From the NCBI GenBank assembly GCA_965261105.1, contig CBDHCM010000006.1, positions 2,604,001 through 2,668,000 of the forward strand: a DNA stretch of 64,000 bases, written 5' to 3'. This stretch comes from Aldehydirespirator sp965261105 (GTDB taxonomy: Bacteria; Actinomycetota; Acidimicrobiia; Acidimicrobiales; Aldehydirespiratoraceae). Below are positions 35,040 to 44,240 of the stretch, one piece after another (within the stretch, counting starts at the first letter, position 1; the number at the start of each line of letters is the position of its first letter). The notes below the pieces were generated by a model that did not search any database, was not told the origin of the DNA, and saw only the letters and a list, made by a program, of their open reading frames with translations. Position numbers and translations under genes: made by a program.

Positions 35040-35516
35040 ATGCCCGACCCCCATCAAATCTCGCAGGACGCGCACGACCGGCTCAGCGCCGAACTGCGGG
35101 ACCTCACCACGCGGGGCCGCATCGAGATAGCCGACAAGATCGAGGCCGCCCGCATGCTGGGCGACCTGTCCGAGAACGGCGACTACCACGCGGCCAAAGA
35201 GGAGCAGGGCAAGATGGCGGGCCGGATCGTCCACCTGACCCGGATCCTCCTCGATGCCGAGATCATCGACAGCGGCAACGGCGCCCACCAAGACGTCGGC
35301 GTGATCCTGGGATCGGTGGTGACCGTGCTCTACGACGGCGACGACGAGCCCGAGCGCCTTCTGGTGGGAGTGATCGAGGAGCGCCGGGGCGACCTGATGG
35401 TCGTCTCTCCCGGATCTCCCATGGGTGAGGCGCTGCTCGGCACCTCCGAGGGAGACTCCGTCGAGTTCGACTCGCCCGCAGGCCGCCAGCGAGTCACTGT
35501 CGTCGAGGTCGCCTGA
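35040..35516 (+). CDS. greA: transcription elongation factor GreA
   Basis: GreA enters the RNAP secondary channel and promotes cleavage of backtracked RNA. The 158-aa product has the N-terminal coiled-coil (HDRLSAELRDLTTRGRIEIA) whose tip carries acidic residues in ARMLGDLSENGDYHAAKEEQ. The C-terminal FKBP-like domain ends SPMGEALLGTSEGDSVEFDSP. Length and motifs are normal. It is divergent from the leu leader transcript. Confidence 0.96.
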   Translation: MPDPHQISQDAHDRLSAELRDLTTRGRIEIADKIEAARMLGDLSENGDYHAAKEEQGKMAGRIVHLTRILLDAEIIDSGNGAHQDVGVILGSVVTVLYDGDDEPERLLVGVIEERRGDLMVVSPGSPMGEALLGTSEGDSVEFDSPAGRQRVTVVEVA

Positions 35517-35523
35517 GCAGCCG

Positions 35524-35673
35524 ATGGGCGGCGACCGGCCCCGCACGCTGCGATGGGCGCGGATCGCCCTGGTCGTGGGCGCCCTGCTGCTGGGCGCGGC
35601 CGCGGCGTCGATCGTGTGGGACGCGGCGACCGACGATCGCCCGCCGGCGGTGATCACCGGCCGGGACGGCTGA
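35524..35673 (+). CDS. small single-TM protein downstream of greA
   Basis: 49 aa from ATG at 35524, 7 nt after the greA stop. A basic N terminus (RPRTLRWAR) precedes one hydrophobic helix (IALVVGALLLGAAAASIVW) and a short polar tail. This is a plausible N-in small membrane protein, probably co-transcribed with greA. No family recognised. Confidence 0.55.
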   Translation: MGGDRPRTLRWARIALVVGALLLGAAAASIVWDAATDDRPPAVITGRDG

Positions 35674-35678
35674 CCGTC

Positions 35679-35795
35679 GTCTTGGAGGCCGCAGGATCCC
35701 GCTCTTGTTCGCTGCGCTCACGGGCCGCTCGGGCCACGGCCACGCTCAACGCGCGAGCGAAGTTCTCGACCCGCGGCTGCCCGCTCGGCCTCTAG
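35679..35795. repeat. single copy of the dispersed intergenic element upstream of leuC
   Basis: The element shares CTTGGAGGC and a run of about 45 bp including CCCGCTCTTGTTCGCTGCGC and GGGCCGCTCGGGCCACGGCC with the 9.3-kb unit. It ends in CCCGCTCGGCCTCTAGG. About 45 bp of the unit (GCGGACAGG to GTTGTG) is missing. The end module supplies the first bases of the leuC -10 element. Confidence 0.85.
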
Positions 35796-35798
35796 GAT
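35793..35798 (+). promoter_or_regulatory. -10 element of a leaderless leuC promoter
   Basis: TAGGAT lies 7 nt before the GTG of leuC and overlaps the end of the dispersed element, so the element contributes part of the promoter. Confidence 0.5.
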
Positions 35799-35805
35799 CG
35801 ACGCC

Positions 35806-37215
35806 GTGACAGAGCCGCGGACACTGAGCGAGAAGATCTGGGACCGCCACGCGGTGGCCCGCGGCGGCGACGGCGAGCCCGACCTGCTCTACATCGACCT
35901 TCACCTGGTGCATGAGGTCACCTCCCCACAGGCCTTCGACGGGCTGCGCCTGTCGGGCCGGGGCGTGCGCCGCGCGGACCTGACGGTGGCAACCGAGGAC
36001 CACAATGTCCCCACCACCGACACTGACAAGCCCATCGCCGACGAGGTGAGCCGCACCCAGGTGGAGACCCTGCGCCGCAACGCCGACGAGTTCGGCATCA
36101 CCAACTTCCCCATGGGTCACGCCAAGCAGGGCATCGTCCATGTGATCGGCCCCGAGCAGGGCCTGACCCAGCCGGGCATGACAATCGTGTGCGGCGACTC
36201 CCACACCGCCACCCACGGCGCCTTCGGCGCGATCGCGTTCGGCATCGGCACCAGCGAGGTGGAGCACGTGCTGGCCACCCAGACCCTGCCCCAGATGAGG
36301 CCGGGGACCATGGCCGTCAACGTGGAGGGCACGCTGCGACCCGACGCCACCGCCAAGGACGTGATCCTGGCCATCATCGGCCGCATCGGCACCACCGGAG
36401 GCGTCGGGCGCATTATCGAGTACCGCGGTCCGGTCATCGAGGCGCTGTCGATGGAGGGCCGCATGACGGTGTGCAACATGTCCATCGAGGCCGGCGCCAA
36501 GGCGGGACTGATCGCCCCCGACGAGACGACCTTCGAGTACCTGCTCGGTCGCGAGCGGGCCCCGTCGGGGGATCTGTGGGAGGCGGCGCTCGCCGACTGG
36601 CGAACCCTGCGGACCGACGACCCGGCCACCTTCGATGTCGAGGTGACCCTCGACGGTGCCGACATCTCCCCCATGGTCACCTGGGGCACCAATCCCGCCC
36701 AGTCGGTGCCGCTCGAGGGCGCGGTGCCCGGCCCCGACAGCTTCGACGATCCGGCCCGCCGGGAGGCCGCGGCGCGGGCTCTCGATTACATGGACCTCGA
36801 CCAGGGCACCCCGATGCGCGACATCGCGGTGGACACCGTGTTCATCGGGTCGTGCACGAACAGTCGCATCGAGGATCTGCGGGCCGCAGCGTCGGTGGTT
36901 GAGGGCCGGCAGGTGGCCGACGGGGTGCGCACTCTGGTGGTCCCCGGCTCCGGCCGGGTCAAGGCCCAAGCCGAGGCCGAGGGACTGCCGGAGATCTTCC
37001 GATCGGCCGGATTCGACTGGCGCGAGCCCGGCTGCTCCATGTGCCTGGCCATGAACCCCGACAAGCTGACACCGGGCGAACGGTCCGCCAGCACGTCCAA
37101 CCGGAACTTCGAGGGCCGCCAGGGCCGGGGCGGACGCACCCATCTGGTGTCGCCCGCGGTGGCCGCCGCCACCGCCATCGCCGGGCACTTCGCCGCGCCG
37201 GGGGACCTCAGATGA
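35806..37215 (+). CDS. leuC: 3-isopropylmalate dehydratase large subunit
   Basis: Aconitase-family enzyme isomerising 2- to 3-isopropylmalate. The 469-aa product has LSEKIWDRHAV, GDSHTATHGAFGAIAFGIGTSEV and the [4Fe-4S] Cys ligands in FIGSCTNSRIEDLR and PGCSMCLAMNPD. Leaderless GTG start. The 3' end lies in a 30-bp tandem repeat that copies its stop codon. The leuD gene follows after 70 bp. Confidence 0.96.
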   Translation: MTEPRTLSEKIWDRHAVARGGDGEPDLLYIDLHLVHEVTSPQAFDGLRLSGRGVRRADLTVATEDHNVPTTDTDKPIADEVSRTQVETLRRNADEFGITNFPMGHAKQGIVHVIGPEQGLTQPGMTIVCGDSHTATHGAFGAIAFGIGTSEVEHVLATQTLPQMRPGTMAVNVEGTLRPDATAKDVILAIIGRIGTTGGVGRIIEYRGPVIEALSMEGRMTVCNMSIEAGAKAGLIAPDETTFEYLLGRERAPSGDLWEAALADWRTLRTDDPATFDVEVTLDGADISPMVTWGTNPAQSVPLEGAVPGPDSFDDPARREAAARALDYMDLDQGTPMRDIAVDTVFIGSCTNSRIEDLRAAASVVEGRQVADGVRTLVVPGSGRVKAQAEAEGLPEIFRSAGFDWREPGCSMCLAMNPDKLTPGERSASTSNRNFEGRQGRGGRTHLVSPAVAAATAIAGHFAAPGDLR

Positions 37216-37260
37216 CGGAACGCCGCGCCGGGGGACCTCAGATGACGGAACGCCGCGCCG
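37191..37260. repeat. 30-bp tandem repeat (2.3 copies) across the leuC stop
   Basis: Units 37191-37220 and 37221-37250 are identical, each starting CGCCGCGCCG and containing AGATGACGG, where the leuC TGA overlaps an ATG. The next 10 bp begin a third copy. The duplication pushes leuD 30 bp further from leuC. Confidence 0.95.
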
Positions 37261-37285
37261 GCCCGACCACCAGTAGGCGGCGTCC

Positions 37286-37879
37286 ATGAAGGCCATACGG
37301 GTGGTGACCGGCACCGCGGTTCCGCTGGACCGCAGCGACGTGGACACCGACCAGATCATTCCGTCGGACTGGCTCAAGCAGGTGTCGCGCACCGGCTTCG
37401 AGAAGGGCCTGTTCTCGGAGTGGCGCGACAGCCGCGACTTCGTGCTGAACGACGAGCGCTACGCGGCGGCGACCATCCTGCTGGCCGGGACCAACTTCGG
37501 AACGGGCTCGTCGCGGGAGCACGCGGTGTGGGCCATCCAGCAGTACGGCTTCGGAGCGGTGATCAGCCCCCGCTTCGCCGACATATTCCGCAACAACTGC
37601 ACCAAGAACGGCCTAGTCCCGGCCCAGATCCCCGCTCGCGCGGCCGCCGAGTTGATGGCCGCAGTACAGGCCGATCCCGATCTGGAGATCACCGTCGACG
37701 TGGAGCGACTCAGTGTGGAGGCGCCGGCCATCGGCTTCGAGGCGGAGTTCCCGCTGGAGGCCTCCACCCGGCAGCGCTTCCTCCAAGGCCTTGACGACAT
37801 CGGCATCACGCTGAGCCACACCGGCGCCATCGACGACTACGAGCGAAGACGCCTCCCCTGGCTGCCGGCGGCCACCTAG
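37286..37879 (+). CDS. leuD: 3-isopropylmalate dehydratase small subunit
   Basis: Partner of LeuC that completes the active site. The 197-aa product has GTAVPLDRSDVDTDQIIPSD, the substrate loop GTNFGTGSSREHAVWAIQQY and FADIFRNNCTKNGL, all canonical. The ATG follows a GTAGGCGGCGTCC stretch with a weak ribosome-binding sequence. Confidence 0.96.
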   Translation: MKAIRVVTGTAVPLDRSDVDTDQIIPSDWLKQVSRTGFEKGLFSEWRDSRDFVLNDERYAAATILLAGTNFGTGSSREHAVWAIQQYGFGAVISPRFADIFRNNCTKNGLVPAQIPARAAAELMAAVQADPDLEITVDVERLSVEAPAIGFEAEFPLEASTRQRFLQGLDDIGITLSHTGAIDDYERRRLPWLPAAT

Positions 37880-38009
37880 CAGCATTTCGATGCCCGGGGC
37901 CTCCGCAGAAATGGGAGCACATCCGGGAACCGCGAACGGTCCGGCATCGTCTCAACCTTCGATCGGCCCGCGCTCTGCAGGGCGCGCCGCGACGAAAGGC
38001 CCCGCCTCA

Positions 38010-40439
38010 ATGCTCAAGAAATTGATCACCACAGCCACAGCCCCTCGACGCAAGACGCTGTCCAACCCACCCACAGCCCCTCCGCGCAAGACGCTGTCCA
38101 ACCCACCCACAGCCCCTCGACGCAAGACGCTGTCCAACCCACCCACAGCCCCTGGGCGCAAGACACTCGCCATCGCCGTCGGCGCCCTGATCCTCGCCGC
38201 GGCCTGCAGCAGCGACGGTCCCCCGGGGGCTCCGGGGGTCTCCGGCTCGGCTCAACCAGACGCCACCACCACGACCACCACGGGTACCGAGGGCAGCGAG
38301 GGCAGCGAGGGCACGGTGATCGAGCTCGGGCCCGAGGACGTGGTGCTCACCGCCGGGCTGGTGCGCTTCGATGACTGCGGCACACTGCTCGACTACCTGC
38401 ACGAGGAGTACTCGGCCCGGGTCGGGCCGTGGGGATTCGATAGGGGCGGCTGGTTCGGACCCATGCCGCTGATGGAAGAAGCGATGGCCGAGGAGGCCAT
38501 GGCCGCCGACGCCGAGGACGCGGCCCCCGCCCAGTCGACGGCTACGAGCGCGCAGGCCGCTCCCGTCGAGGGGGTCGACTTCTCAGGAACGAACGTCCAG
38601 GAGGTGGGCGTGGACGAGGCCGACATCGTCAAGACCGATGGCCGGCGGATCTTCACGCTGTCGGCCGGGCGCCTGGTGGTGGTCGACGCAGCCGGCCGCA
38701 GCACCGTCGGCTCGGCCACCGTGGCCGAGGGCTGGGGACGAGAGCTGTTCATCGACGGCGACAGCCTGCTGCTGATCACCCGCTCCACCAGCGACGCACC
38801 CGAACGCTCCGAGACCGTGCTCCAGCGCATCGACGTGAGCGGCGGCGCGCCGGAGATCGTGCAGACCCTCAACGTGCAGGGCAACTACATCAGCGCCCGC
38901 AGCGTCGGCGGCACCGCCCGGGTGATCCTTCGCTACGACCCCCAGTGGAACTTCCCGTTCGTCTTCCCGCAGAACGAGAACGCAGAAGACGTCGCCGAAG
39001 CGGCCAACCGGGCCGCAGTGCTCAACTCCACCCTCGACGACTGGCTGCCCCACTACACCGTGGGCTCGGCCGACAGCTCGACGGGATCGCTGATGGTGCC
39101 CTGCGGCGACGTGCGCGCACCGTCGGTGTTCTCCGGGTTCGGGGTCACCACTGTGATCAGCGTGCCCATCAGCGGCGACTTCGACCCGTCGGAGTCGACC
39201 GCGGTGATGGCGCCGGGCGACACCGTCTACGCGTCGACCGAGTCGCTGTACGTGGCCACCACCCGCTGGGTCGAGTCCGACACCTTCGACGACGACGACG
39301 CCTGGCAGGAGGCGTGGCGCCGGCGCCGCACCGGCATCCACCGCTTCGACATCTCCGGCGCCGACGCCAACTACGAGGCCTCCGGCGAGGTCCTGGGCGT
39401 GATCCACAACCAGTTCTCACTGTCGGAGCACAACGGCTACCTGCGGATCGTGACGACGGTGGGCGGCCCGTGGGGCGACGAGTCCGAGAGCCACGTGCGG
39501 GTGCTGAGCACCGACGGCGACGTCCTGGCGGAGGTCGGCAGTATCGGCAACATCGGCCGGGGCGAGCAGGTCCAGTCGGTGCGCTTCGTCGGCGACGTCG
39601 GCTACGTGGTCACGTTCCGCCAGATCGACCCCTTCTACACCATCGACCTGTCCGACCCGGCCAACCCGGAGATCCTGGGTGAGCTGAAGATTCCCGGGTT
39701 CTCCAGCTATCTGCACCCGATAAGCGACACGCTGGTTCTGGGCGTGGGATCCGACGCCGACGGGGACGGCCGCATCACCGGGGCCAAGGTGTCGCTGTTC
39801 GACGTCAGCGACCTGGCCGCGCCCCGCGAGGTGGCGACCTGGACCGCCCCCGACGGCTGGAACGACGTTGGCTGGGACCACCGGGCCTTTCTGTGGTGGG
39901 CGCCCCAGAGCCTGGCCGTGATCCCGGTGACGGTGTCGAACGACTGGTCCGGGGTGAACGACTGGTCCGGGGCGGTTGTCCTGCGGGTCGCCGACGCCAC
40001 GATCACCGAGGTAGGCCGGGTCGACCACGCCATCGAGGGCGAGGAGCCCGGCCAGACCGACTGCCGCCGGCTCACCGAAGCCGACCTGGAATCGACTGAC
40101 ATGGACGACTTCTCCAGCGAGGTCGAGTACATGATCTCCGACGATTACAGCGCGGTGCTGGCCTGCGAGCCGGGCGAGGCGGGAATCACCGGCTTCGAGT
40201 GCTACGACGAGTCGTTCGCCGACGAGGCCGAGAGGTTGGGCCTGCTCCGCGGCAACGAGTCCATATCGATCTGCTGGCCCAGCGACCAGCCCAACGTGAT
40301 CGCGCGCAGCATCGTCATCGGCGACGACCTGTGGACCCTCGGCTTCCAGGGCCGGGGCCGCTTCGACGGCTCGAGCAAGGCGCGCCTGCACGCCAACGAC
40401 CTCCTGACCCTGGCGCGCCTGGCCACCCTGGAGCTGTAG
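38010..40439 (+). CDS. secreted beta-propeller lipoprotein (Beta_propel family)
   Basis: 809 aa. The N-terminal region of about 50 residues is made of 12-residue repeats (PRRKTLSNPPTA), before a hydrophobic stretch and a lipobox ILAAAC with Cys66. There is no start codon inside the repeats, so the long n-region is genuine unless translation begins elsewhere. The mature protein has the family hallmark GTNVQEVGVDEADIVKTDG followed by propeller blades, e.g. LRIVTTVGGPWGDES, typical of secreted C-terminal beta-propeller proteins distantly related to WD-40. It has an internal NDWSG duplication. Its role is unknown, presumably protein or polymer binding at the cell surface. Confidence 0.9.
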   Translation: MLKKLITTATAPRRKTLSNPPTAPPRKTLSNPPTAPRRKTLSNPPTAPGRKTLAIAVGALILAAACSSDGPPGAPGVSGSAQPDATTTTTTGTEGSEGSEGTVIELGPEDVVLTAGLVRFDDCGTLLDYLHEEYSARVGPWGFDRGGWFGPMPLMEEAMAEEAMAADAEDAAPAQSTATSAQAAPVEGVDFSGTNVQEVGVDEADIVKTDGRRIFTLSAGRLVVVDAAGRSTVGSATVAEGWGRELFIDGDSLLLITRSTSDAPERSETVLQRIDVSGGAPEIVQTLNVQGNYISARSVGGTARVILRYDPQWNFPFVFPQNENAEDVAEAANRAAVLNSTLDDWLPHYTVGSADSSTGSLMVPCGDVRAPSVFSGFGVTTVISVPISGDFDPSESTAVMAPGDTVYASTESLYVATTRWVESDTFDDDDAWQEAWRRRRTGIHRFDISGADANYEASGEVLGVIHNQFSLSEHNGYLRIVTTVGGPWGDESESHVRVLSTDGDVLAEVGSIGNIGRGEQVQSVRFVGDVGYVVTFRQIDPFYTIDLSDPANPEILGELKIPGFSSYLHPISDTLVLGVGSDADGDGRITGAKVSLFDVSDLAAPREVATWTAPDGWNDVGWDHRAFLWWAPQSLAVIPVTVSNDWSGVNDWSGAVVLRVADATITEVGRVDHAIEGEEPGQTDCRRLTEADLESTDMDDFSSEVEYMISDDYSAVLACEPGEAGITGFECYDESFADEAERLGLLRGNESISICWPSDQPNVIARSIVIGDDLWTLGFQGRGRFDGSSKARLHANDLLTLARLATLEL
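38040..38165. repeat. 36-bp tandem repeat (3.4 copies) in the signal region of the propeller gene
   Basis: CGCAAGACGCTGTCCAACCC recurs at exact 36-bp spacing, with CAAGAC at 38051, 38087 and 38123, and a diverged fourth copy at 38159 that leads into the hydrophobic signal. Confidence 0.95.
39943..39978 (+). repeat. 18-bp in-frame tandem repeat inside the propeller gene
   Basis: AACGACTGGTCCGGGG occurs twice 18 bp apart, adding six residues (NDWSGV, NDWSGA) in a blade. Confidence 0.85.
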
Positions 40440-40467
40440 CCCGCGACGCCGGCCAGACAGGCCCCGG

Positions 40468-40473
40468 TAGGCT
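40468..40473 (+). promoter_or_regulatory. -10 element of a leaderless small gene
   Basis: TAGGCT ends 6 nt before the ATG at 40480. Confidence 0.45.
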
Positions 40474-40479
40474 GTGGGT

Positions 40480-40737
40480 ATGTCACGCCTGCTGACCCGG
40501 GCCGTTCGTCTGCTGAAGTTCGGAGCGGCGGCCGGTGTCGCCGTCGGCGTGGGCCGGATGGTCTTGCAGCGTCGGCGCAGACTGCAGACGGGCGAGTCGT
40601 CGTGGCCAACAATCGCGGAGACCGCAGCCCAGAACGGCCAACCAGTCGACGATCAGCCCGACAACGCCTCACCGGAAACGGCAGCCGGTGACGAGGTTTC
40701 CGACGGCGCGAGCAACGAAGCCGACGACCGGACCTAG
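40480..40737 (+). CDS. small membrane-associated hypothetical protein
   Basis: 85 aa. A short hydrophobic segment (LLKFGAAAGVAVGVGRMVL) is followed by an Arg cluster (QRRRRL) and an acidic, Ala-rich tail. The start ATG at 40480 is supported by the TAGGCT element 6 nt upstream. A GTG two codons earlier is less well placed. No family recognised. Confidence 0.6.
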   Translation: MSRLLTRAVRLLKFGAAAGVAVGVGRMVLQRRRRLQTGESSWPTIAETAAQNGQPVDDQPDNASPETAAGDEVSDGASNEADDRT

Positions 40738-40808
40738 GGCATCGTCTGGACGCGGATCATCCGCGTCGGGATCCAGACTCGCTTGCTCACAGCGGGCAGG
40801 GCGCCGCG

Positions 40809-42857
40809 CTAGAGGCCGCTGATCGCCGGCGCGGGGAGGTCGTCGGCGGGGGTGAAGCCGAGGATCCGGCCGAAGAAGGCGAGTTCGGCCTCCAGCGCGG
40901 CCACGATGTTGTCGGCGCGGCGGAATCCGTGCTGCTCACCCTCGAACAGCAGGTAGGCGACGGGCACACCCTTGGCCTCAAGCGCCTCGACGATCATCTC
41001 GGACTGGGCTGGGGGCACGATCTCGTCCTCGTCTCCCTGCAGCACGATCATGGGCGCGTCGAGGCTGTCTAAGTGGTTGATCGGCGACCGGGCCCGGTAG
41101 GTGTCGCGCGCCTCGGGGTAGGGGCCGACGAGCCGGTCGAGGTAGCGGGACTCGAACTTGTGGGTGTGGGCCGCCAGGGCCTCCAGATCAGCGACGCCGT
41201 AACGGCTGGCCCCGGCCGCGAACACGTCATGGAGGGCCAGCGAGGCCAACACGGTGAAGCCGCCGGCGCTGCCGCCACGGATCATCAGCCGCTCGGGGTC
41301 CGCATCGCCCCGATCAGCCAGGAACTTCGCCGCGGCCACGCAGTCCTCCACGTCGGCCACTCCCCAGGCACCGTCGAGCGCCTGGCGGTAGCGGCGCCCG
41401 TATCCGGTGGAGCCCCGGTAGTCGACGTCGACTACGGCTATGCCCCTGGAGGTCCAGTAGATGACTCCCAGCTGGACCTGCCGTCGTGCCGCAGCCGTCG
41501 GACCGCCATGGGCCATCACCAGCAGCGGGGGAAGCTCGCCCGCAGGACCGCAGCAGGCCGGGTTGGTCGGCGGGTAGTAGATGGCGTGGGCGACGGCTTC
41601 ACCGGCGGGACCGGTGGGGAACGTGATGGCCTCGGGCACCACCAGCGGCGTGTTCACCTCCAGCTCGCGGGCTGGTCGGATTGTCCGCCAATGAGGATGT
41701 CCGTCACGGTCGACGCGCACCGCTGACACCTCGGCCTCATGGGCCCATCCCGCGCCGGCATAGGCCAGCAGCGGTGCACCGCCCGGAATGCCCCGGGCGA
41801 TCGTGAGCGACGAGATCGACGAGTGCGCCGCGATCACATGACGGCTGTGCCCCGGCGCGTCCATCGGGTCGCCGGCCCCCAACTTCTCAGACCTGTTGCC
41901 GGCTGCGCCCAAGACCACCAGCTCGTCACCGCCGGGCCGCCCAGCAGCGGCTGCGACCAAACTGCCGGCCGCGGCCCAGCGCTGCATGCCGAACACCCAC
42001 GGCGGGGTGGCCACGTCGAACTCGCCGACAACCACCGGCAGGAGGTCCCCCGCGCCCAGATCGACCTCATAGAGGCCCCACCAGTCGTCGTGGTCGCTAC
42101 ACACCATCAGCCTTGGCGCCGAACCGGCCGTCCCGGGATCCCAGCCCGGCTCGCACAGGCTGCGGTCGCCTCGGCGGCCCAGCACCATCAACTCTTCGCC
42201 AAGCTCGCCATCGCCGAGCCGGTGCACATGCAGCCGGGTCGCGTCCCATCCCATGTTCGGATGGTCCCAGGAGATCCAGGCCAGCATCGACCCGTCGGGC
42301 GACACCCTCGGCGTCATCACGAAGTCTCCGCCGGCCCACAGCGTCTCCACCTGCTGCGAGCCGTCCGCGGCAACCGCTACCAACTCGTTGGCCGGTTCGC
42401 CGCCGGTGTCGTGGCGCTCCCGCACGCACACGCACCAGCGTCCGTCGGGCGTGACCCGCCCGTCGGCGTATCGCCACGCCCGCGGCTCGGGCGGCTCAGC
42501 GGTCAGCAGCACCGGTTCGTCGCCGGGTGCGTCCAGGCGCCGGAGCCGCTGGTCGGCGAACTCCACGTAGTACAGCGATCCGTCGTGGGGCCACCATGCC
42601 CCGCCGCCGTACTCGTGGACCCGGGTGCGCGCGTTGGCACCCTCGGGGGTGACCTCCCGCGTGTCGTCGCTTCGCAGGTCGCAGCGCATCACCGCGGTGC
42701 GCCCGCCCTCGTCGGGGCGGCTCTCAGCCCACCACAGCAACCAGGGCCGCACCGGGTCGGCGATCACCTCTGAGATGCCCGCGGCTCCTTGCACCAGCGA
42801 CGCAGCCGTCACCGGCGAGGGCCACTCGCCGTAGGGCAGCGATGCCTTGCTGCTCAC
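40809..42857 (-). CDS. S9 family prolyl-oligopeptidase-like peptidase
   Basis: 682-aa cytoplasmic protein with an N-terminal beta-propeller and a C-terminal alpha/beta-hydrolase domain. The triad is visible: the nucleophile Ser in GGSAGGFTV (around residue 529), Asp in LQGDEDEIVPP and His in GEQHGFRRADN. The oxyanion segment is MAHGGPTAAARRQ. The layout resembles the acylaminoacyl-peptidase/dipeptidyl-peptidase subgroup of S9. It has a GTG start and no signal peptide. The gene stands alone on the minus strand. Confidence 0.92.
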   Translation of the reverse strand: MSSKASLPYGEWPSPVTAASLVQGAAGISEVIADPVRPWLLWWAESRPDEGGRTAVMRCDLRSDDTREVTPEGANARTRVHEYGGGAWWPHDGSLYYVEFADQRLRRLDAPGDEPVLLTAEPPEPRAWRYADGRVTPDGRWCVCVRERHDTGGEPANELVAVAADGSQQVETLWAGGDFVMTPRVSPDGSMLAWISWDHPNMGWDATRLHVHRLGDGELGEELMVLGRRGDRSLCEPGWDPGTAGSAPRLMVCSDHDDWWGLYEVDLGAGDLLPVVVGEFDVATPPWVFGMQRWAAAGSLVAAAAGRPGGDELVVLGAAGNRSEKLGAGDPMDAPGHSRHVIAAHSSISSLTIARGIPGGAPLLAYAGAGWAHEAEVSAVRVDRDGHPHWRTIRPARELEVNTPLVVPEAITFPTGPAGEAVAHAIYYPPTNPACCGPAGELPPLLVMAHGGPTAAARRQVQLGVIYWTSRGIAVVDVDYRGSTGYGRRYRQALDGAWGVADVEDCVAAAKFLADRGDADPERLMIRGGSAGGFTVLASLALHDVFAAGASRYGVADLEALAAHTHKFESRYLDRLVGPYPEARDTYRARSPINHLDSLDAPMIVLQGDEDEIVPPAQSEMIVEALEAKGVPVAYLLFEGEQHGFRRADNIVAALEAELAFFGRILGFTPADDLPAPAISGL

Positions 42858-42940
42858 CGCGGCACGCCCCTACCGGATCGAAATTGAGGACGAAACCGCC
42901 CCTGGGGGCACACAATCCCCACCAATTTGGCGCAGCGACA

Positions 42941-44143
42941 TCAGCCGCCTCCCAGCAGCTCGACCATGCGCCCGACGCCCTCGCCCAGATCGTCGTCGCC
43001 CAGCGCGAACGACAGCCGCAGCCCGCCGCCGGCGCCGAAGGCCTCGCCTGGCACCACCGCCACCTTGACTCTCTCCAGCAGCAGATCGGCCAGCTCAAGG
43101 GTGCTGTTGGGCCTCGCGCCGCCGAAGTCTCGGCCCAGCAGGGCGCTGGCGTCGGGGTAGGCGTAGAAGGCGCCCTCGGGCTCGGGACACACCAGCCCGT
43201 CGATGCCGCTCAGCATGGCGTGCATGGTCCGCCGTCGCCGGTCGAAGTGGCGGCGCATCTCCACCACGGCGTCCAGGGGCCCCGACACCGCGGCCAGCGC
43301 CGCGGCCTGGGCCACGTTGCACACGTTGGAGGTGCAGTGGCTTTGCAGGTTGCGGGCCGCGGCCACCGCGTCGGAGGGACCGATCATCCAGCCCACCCGC
43401 CAGCCGGTCATGGCGTAGGTCTTGGCCACGCCGTTGAGCACGATGCAGCGGTCGCGCAGCTCGGGTACCACCACCGGCATGGAGTGGTGCTCGGCGTCGC
43501 CGTAGGTGAGGTGCTCGTAGATCTCGTCGGTCAGCACCCAGATGCCGTGCTCGGCGGCCCAGCGGCCGATCTGCTCGATCTCTGAGCGGGGGTAGACAGC
43601 ACCGGTCGGGTTGGACGGCGACACGAAGATCAGCGCCTTGGTTCGGGACGTGCGGGCAGCCTCAAGCTGCTCCACGCTCACCCGGAAGCCGGACAGGGCG
43701 GTGGCCGGCACCGGCACGGCCACGCCGCCTGAAAGCGCGATCGGCTCGGGATACGTGGTCCAGTACGGTGTCGGCAGCAGCACCTCGTCCCCCGCGTCCA
43801 CCACCGTGGCGATGGCGTTGTACACGGCGTGCTTGCCGCCGTTGGTTATGAGCACGTCGGCTGGGTCCACGGCGAGGCCGGAGTCGCGCTCGGTCTTGGC
43901 TGCGACCGCCTCGCGCAGGTCCTCGAGGCCGCCCACCGGCGTGTACTTGTGGTGCTGGGGGTCCCGGCAGGCGGCCGCGGCCGCTTCCACGATGTGGGCG
44001 GGCGTGGGGAAGTCGGGCTCCCCGGCCCCGAAGCTGATGACCCGCTCCCCCGCGGCCCGCAGTGCTCTGGCCTTGGCCGTCACCGCCAGAGTGGCCGAGG
44101 GGGCGATGGCACCCACTCGCCGTGATATCCGCTCGCTGCTCAT
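42941..44143 (-). CDS. class I/II pyridoxal-phosphate aminotransferase (AspC-like)
   Basis: 400-aa fold-type I transaminase. It has ISFGAGEPDFPTPAHI, ITNGGKHAVYNAI, SPSNPTGAVYP, the PLP-lysine motif VAKTYAMTGWRVGW and the carboxylate-binding Arg in GLRLSFALG. It best matches the aspartate/prephenate aminotransferase group common in actinobacteria; substrate is not certain. The ATG follows TACGCT by 7 nt. Confidence 0.92.
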   Translation of the reverse strand: MSSERISRRVGAIAPSATLAVTAKARALRAAGERVISFGAGEPDFPTPAHIVEAAAAACRDPQHHKYTPVGGLEDLREAVAAKTERDSGLAVDPADVLITNGGKHAVYNAIATVVDAGDEVLLPTPYWTTYPEPIALSGGVAVPVPATALSGFRVSVEQLEAARTSRTKALIFVSPSNPTGAVYPRSEIEQIGRWAAEHGIWVLTDEIYEHLTYGDAEHHSMPVVVPELRDRCIVLNGVAKTYAMTGWRVGWMIGPSDAVAAARNLQSHCTSNVCNVAQAAALAAVSGPLDAVVEMRRHFDRRRRTMHAMLSGIDGLVCPEPEGAFYAYPDASALLGRDFGGARPNSTLELADLLLERVKVAVVPGEAFGAGGGLRLSFALGDDDLGEGVGRMVELLGGG

Positions 44144-44150
44144 GGCCGCG

Positions 44151-44156
44151 AGCGTA
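44151..44156 (-). promoter_or_regulatory. -10 element of the leaderless aminotransferase gene
   Basis: TACGCT on the minus strand, 7 nt before the ATG at 44143; it lies in the divergent interval with serC. Confidence 0.45.
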
Positions 44157-44240
44157 CCGGCGAGCCACCATGGCGATCATGGCCCGCGGAAGCTGGGAAT
44201 CGAGTGGAGCCGGGCTCGGATCCTGCCAGACTTCCCGGCG

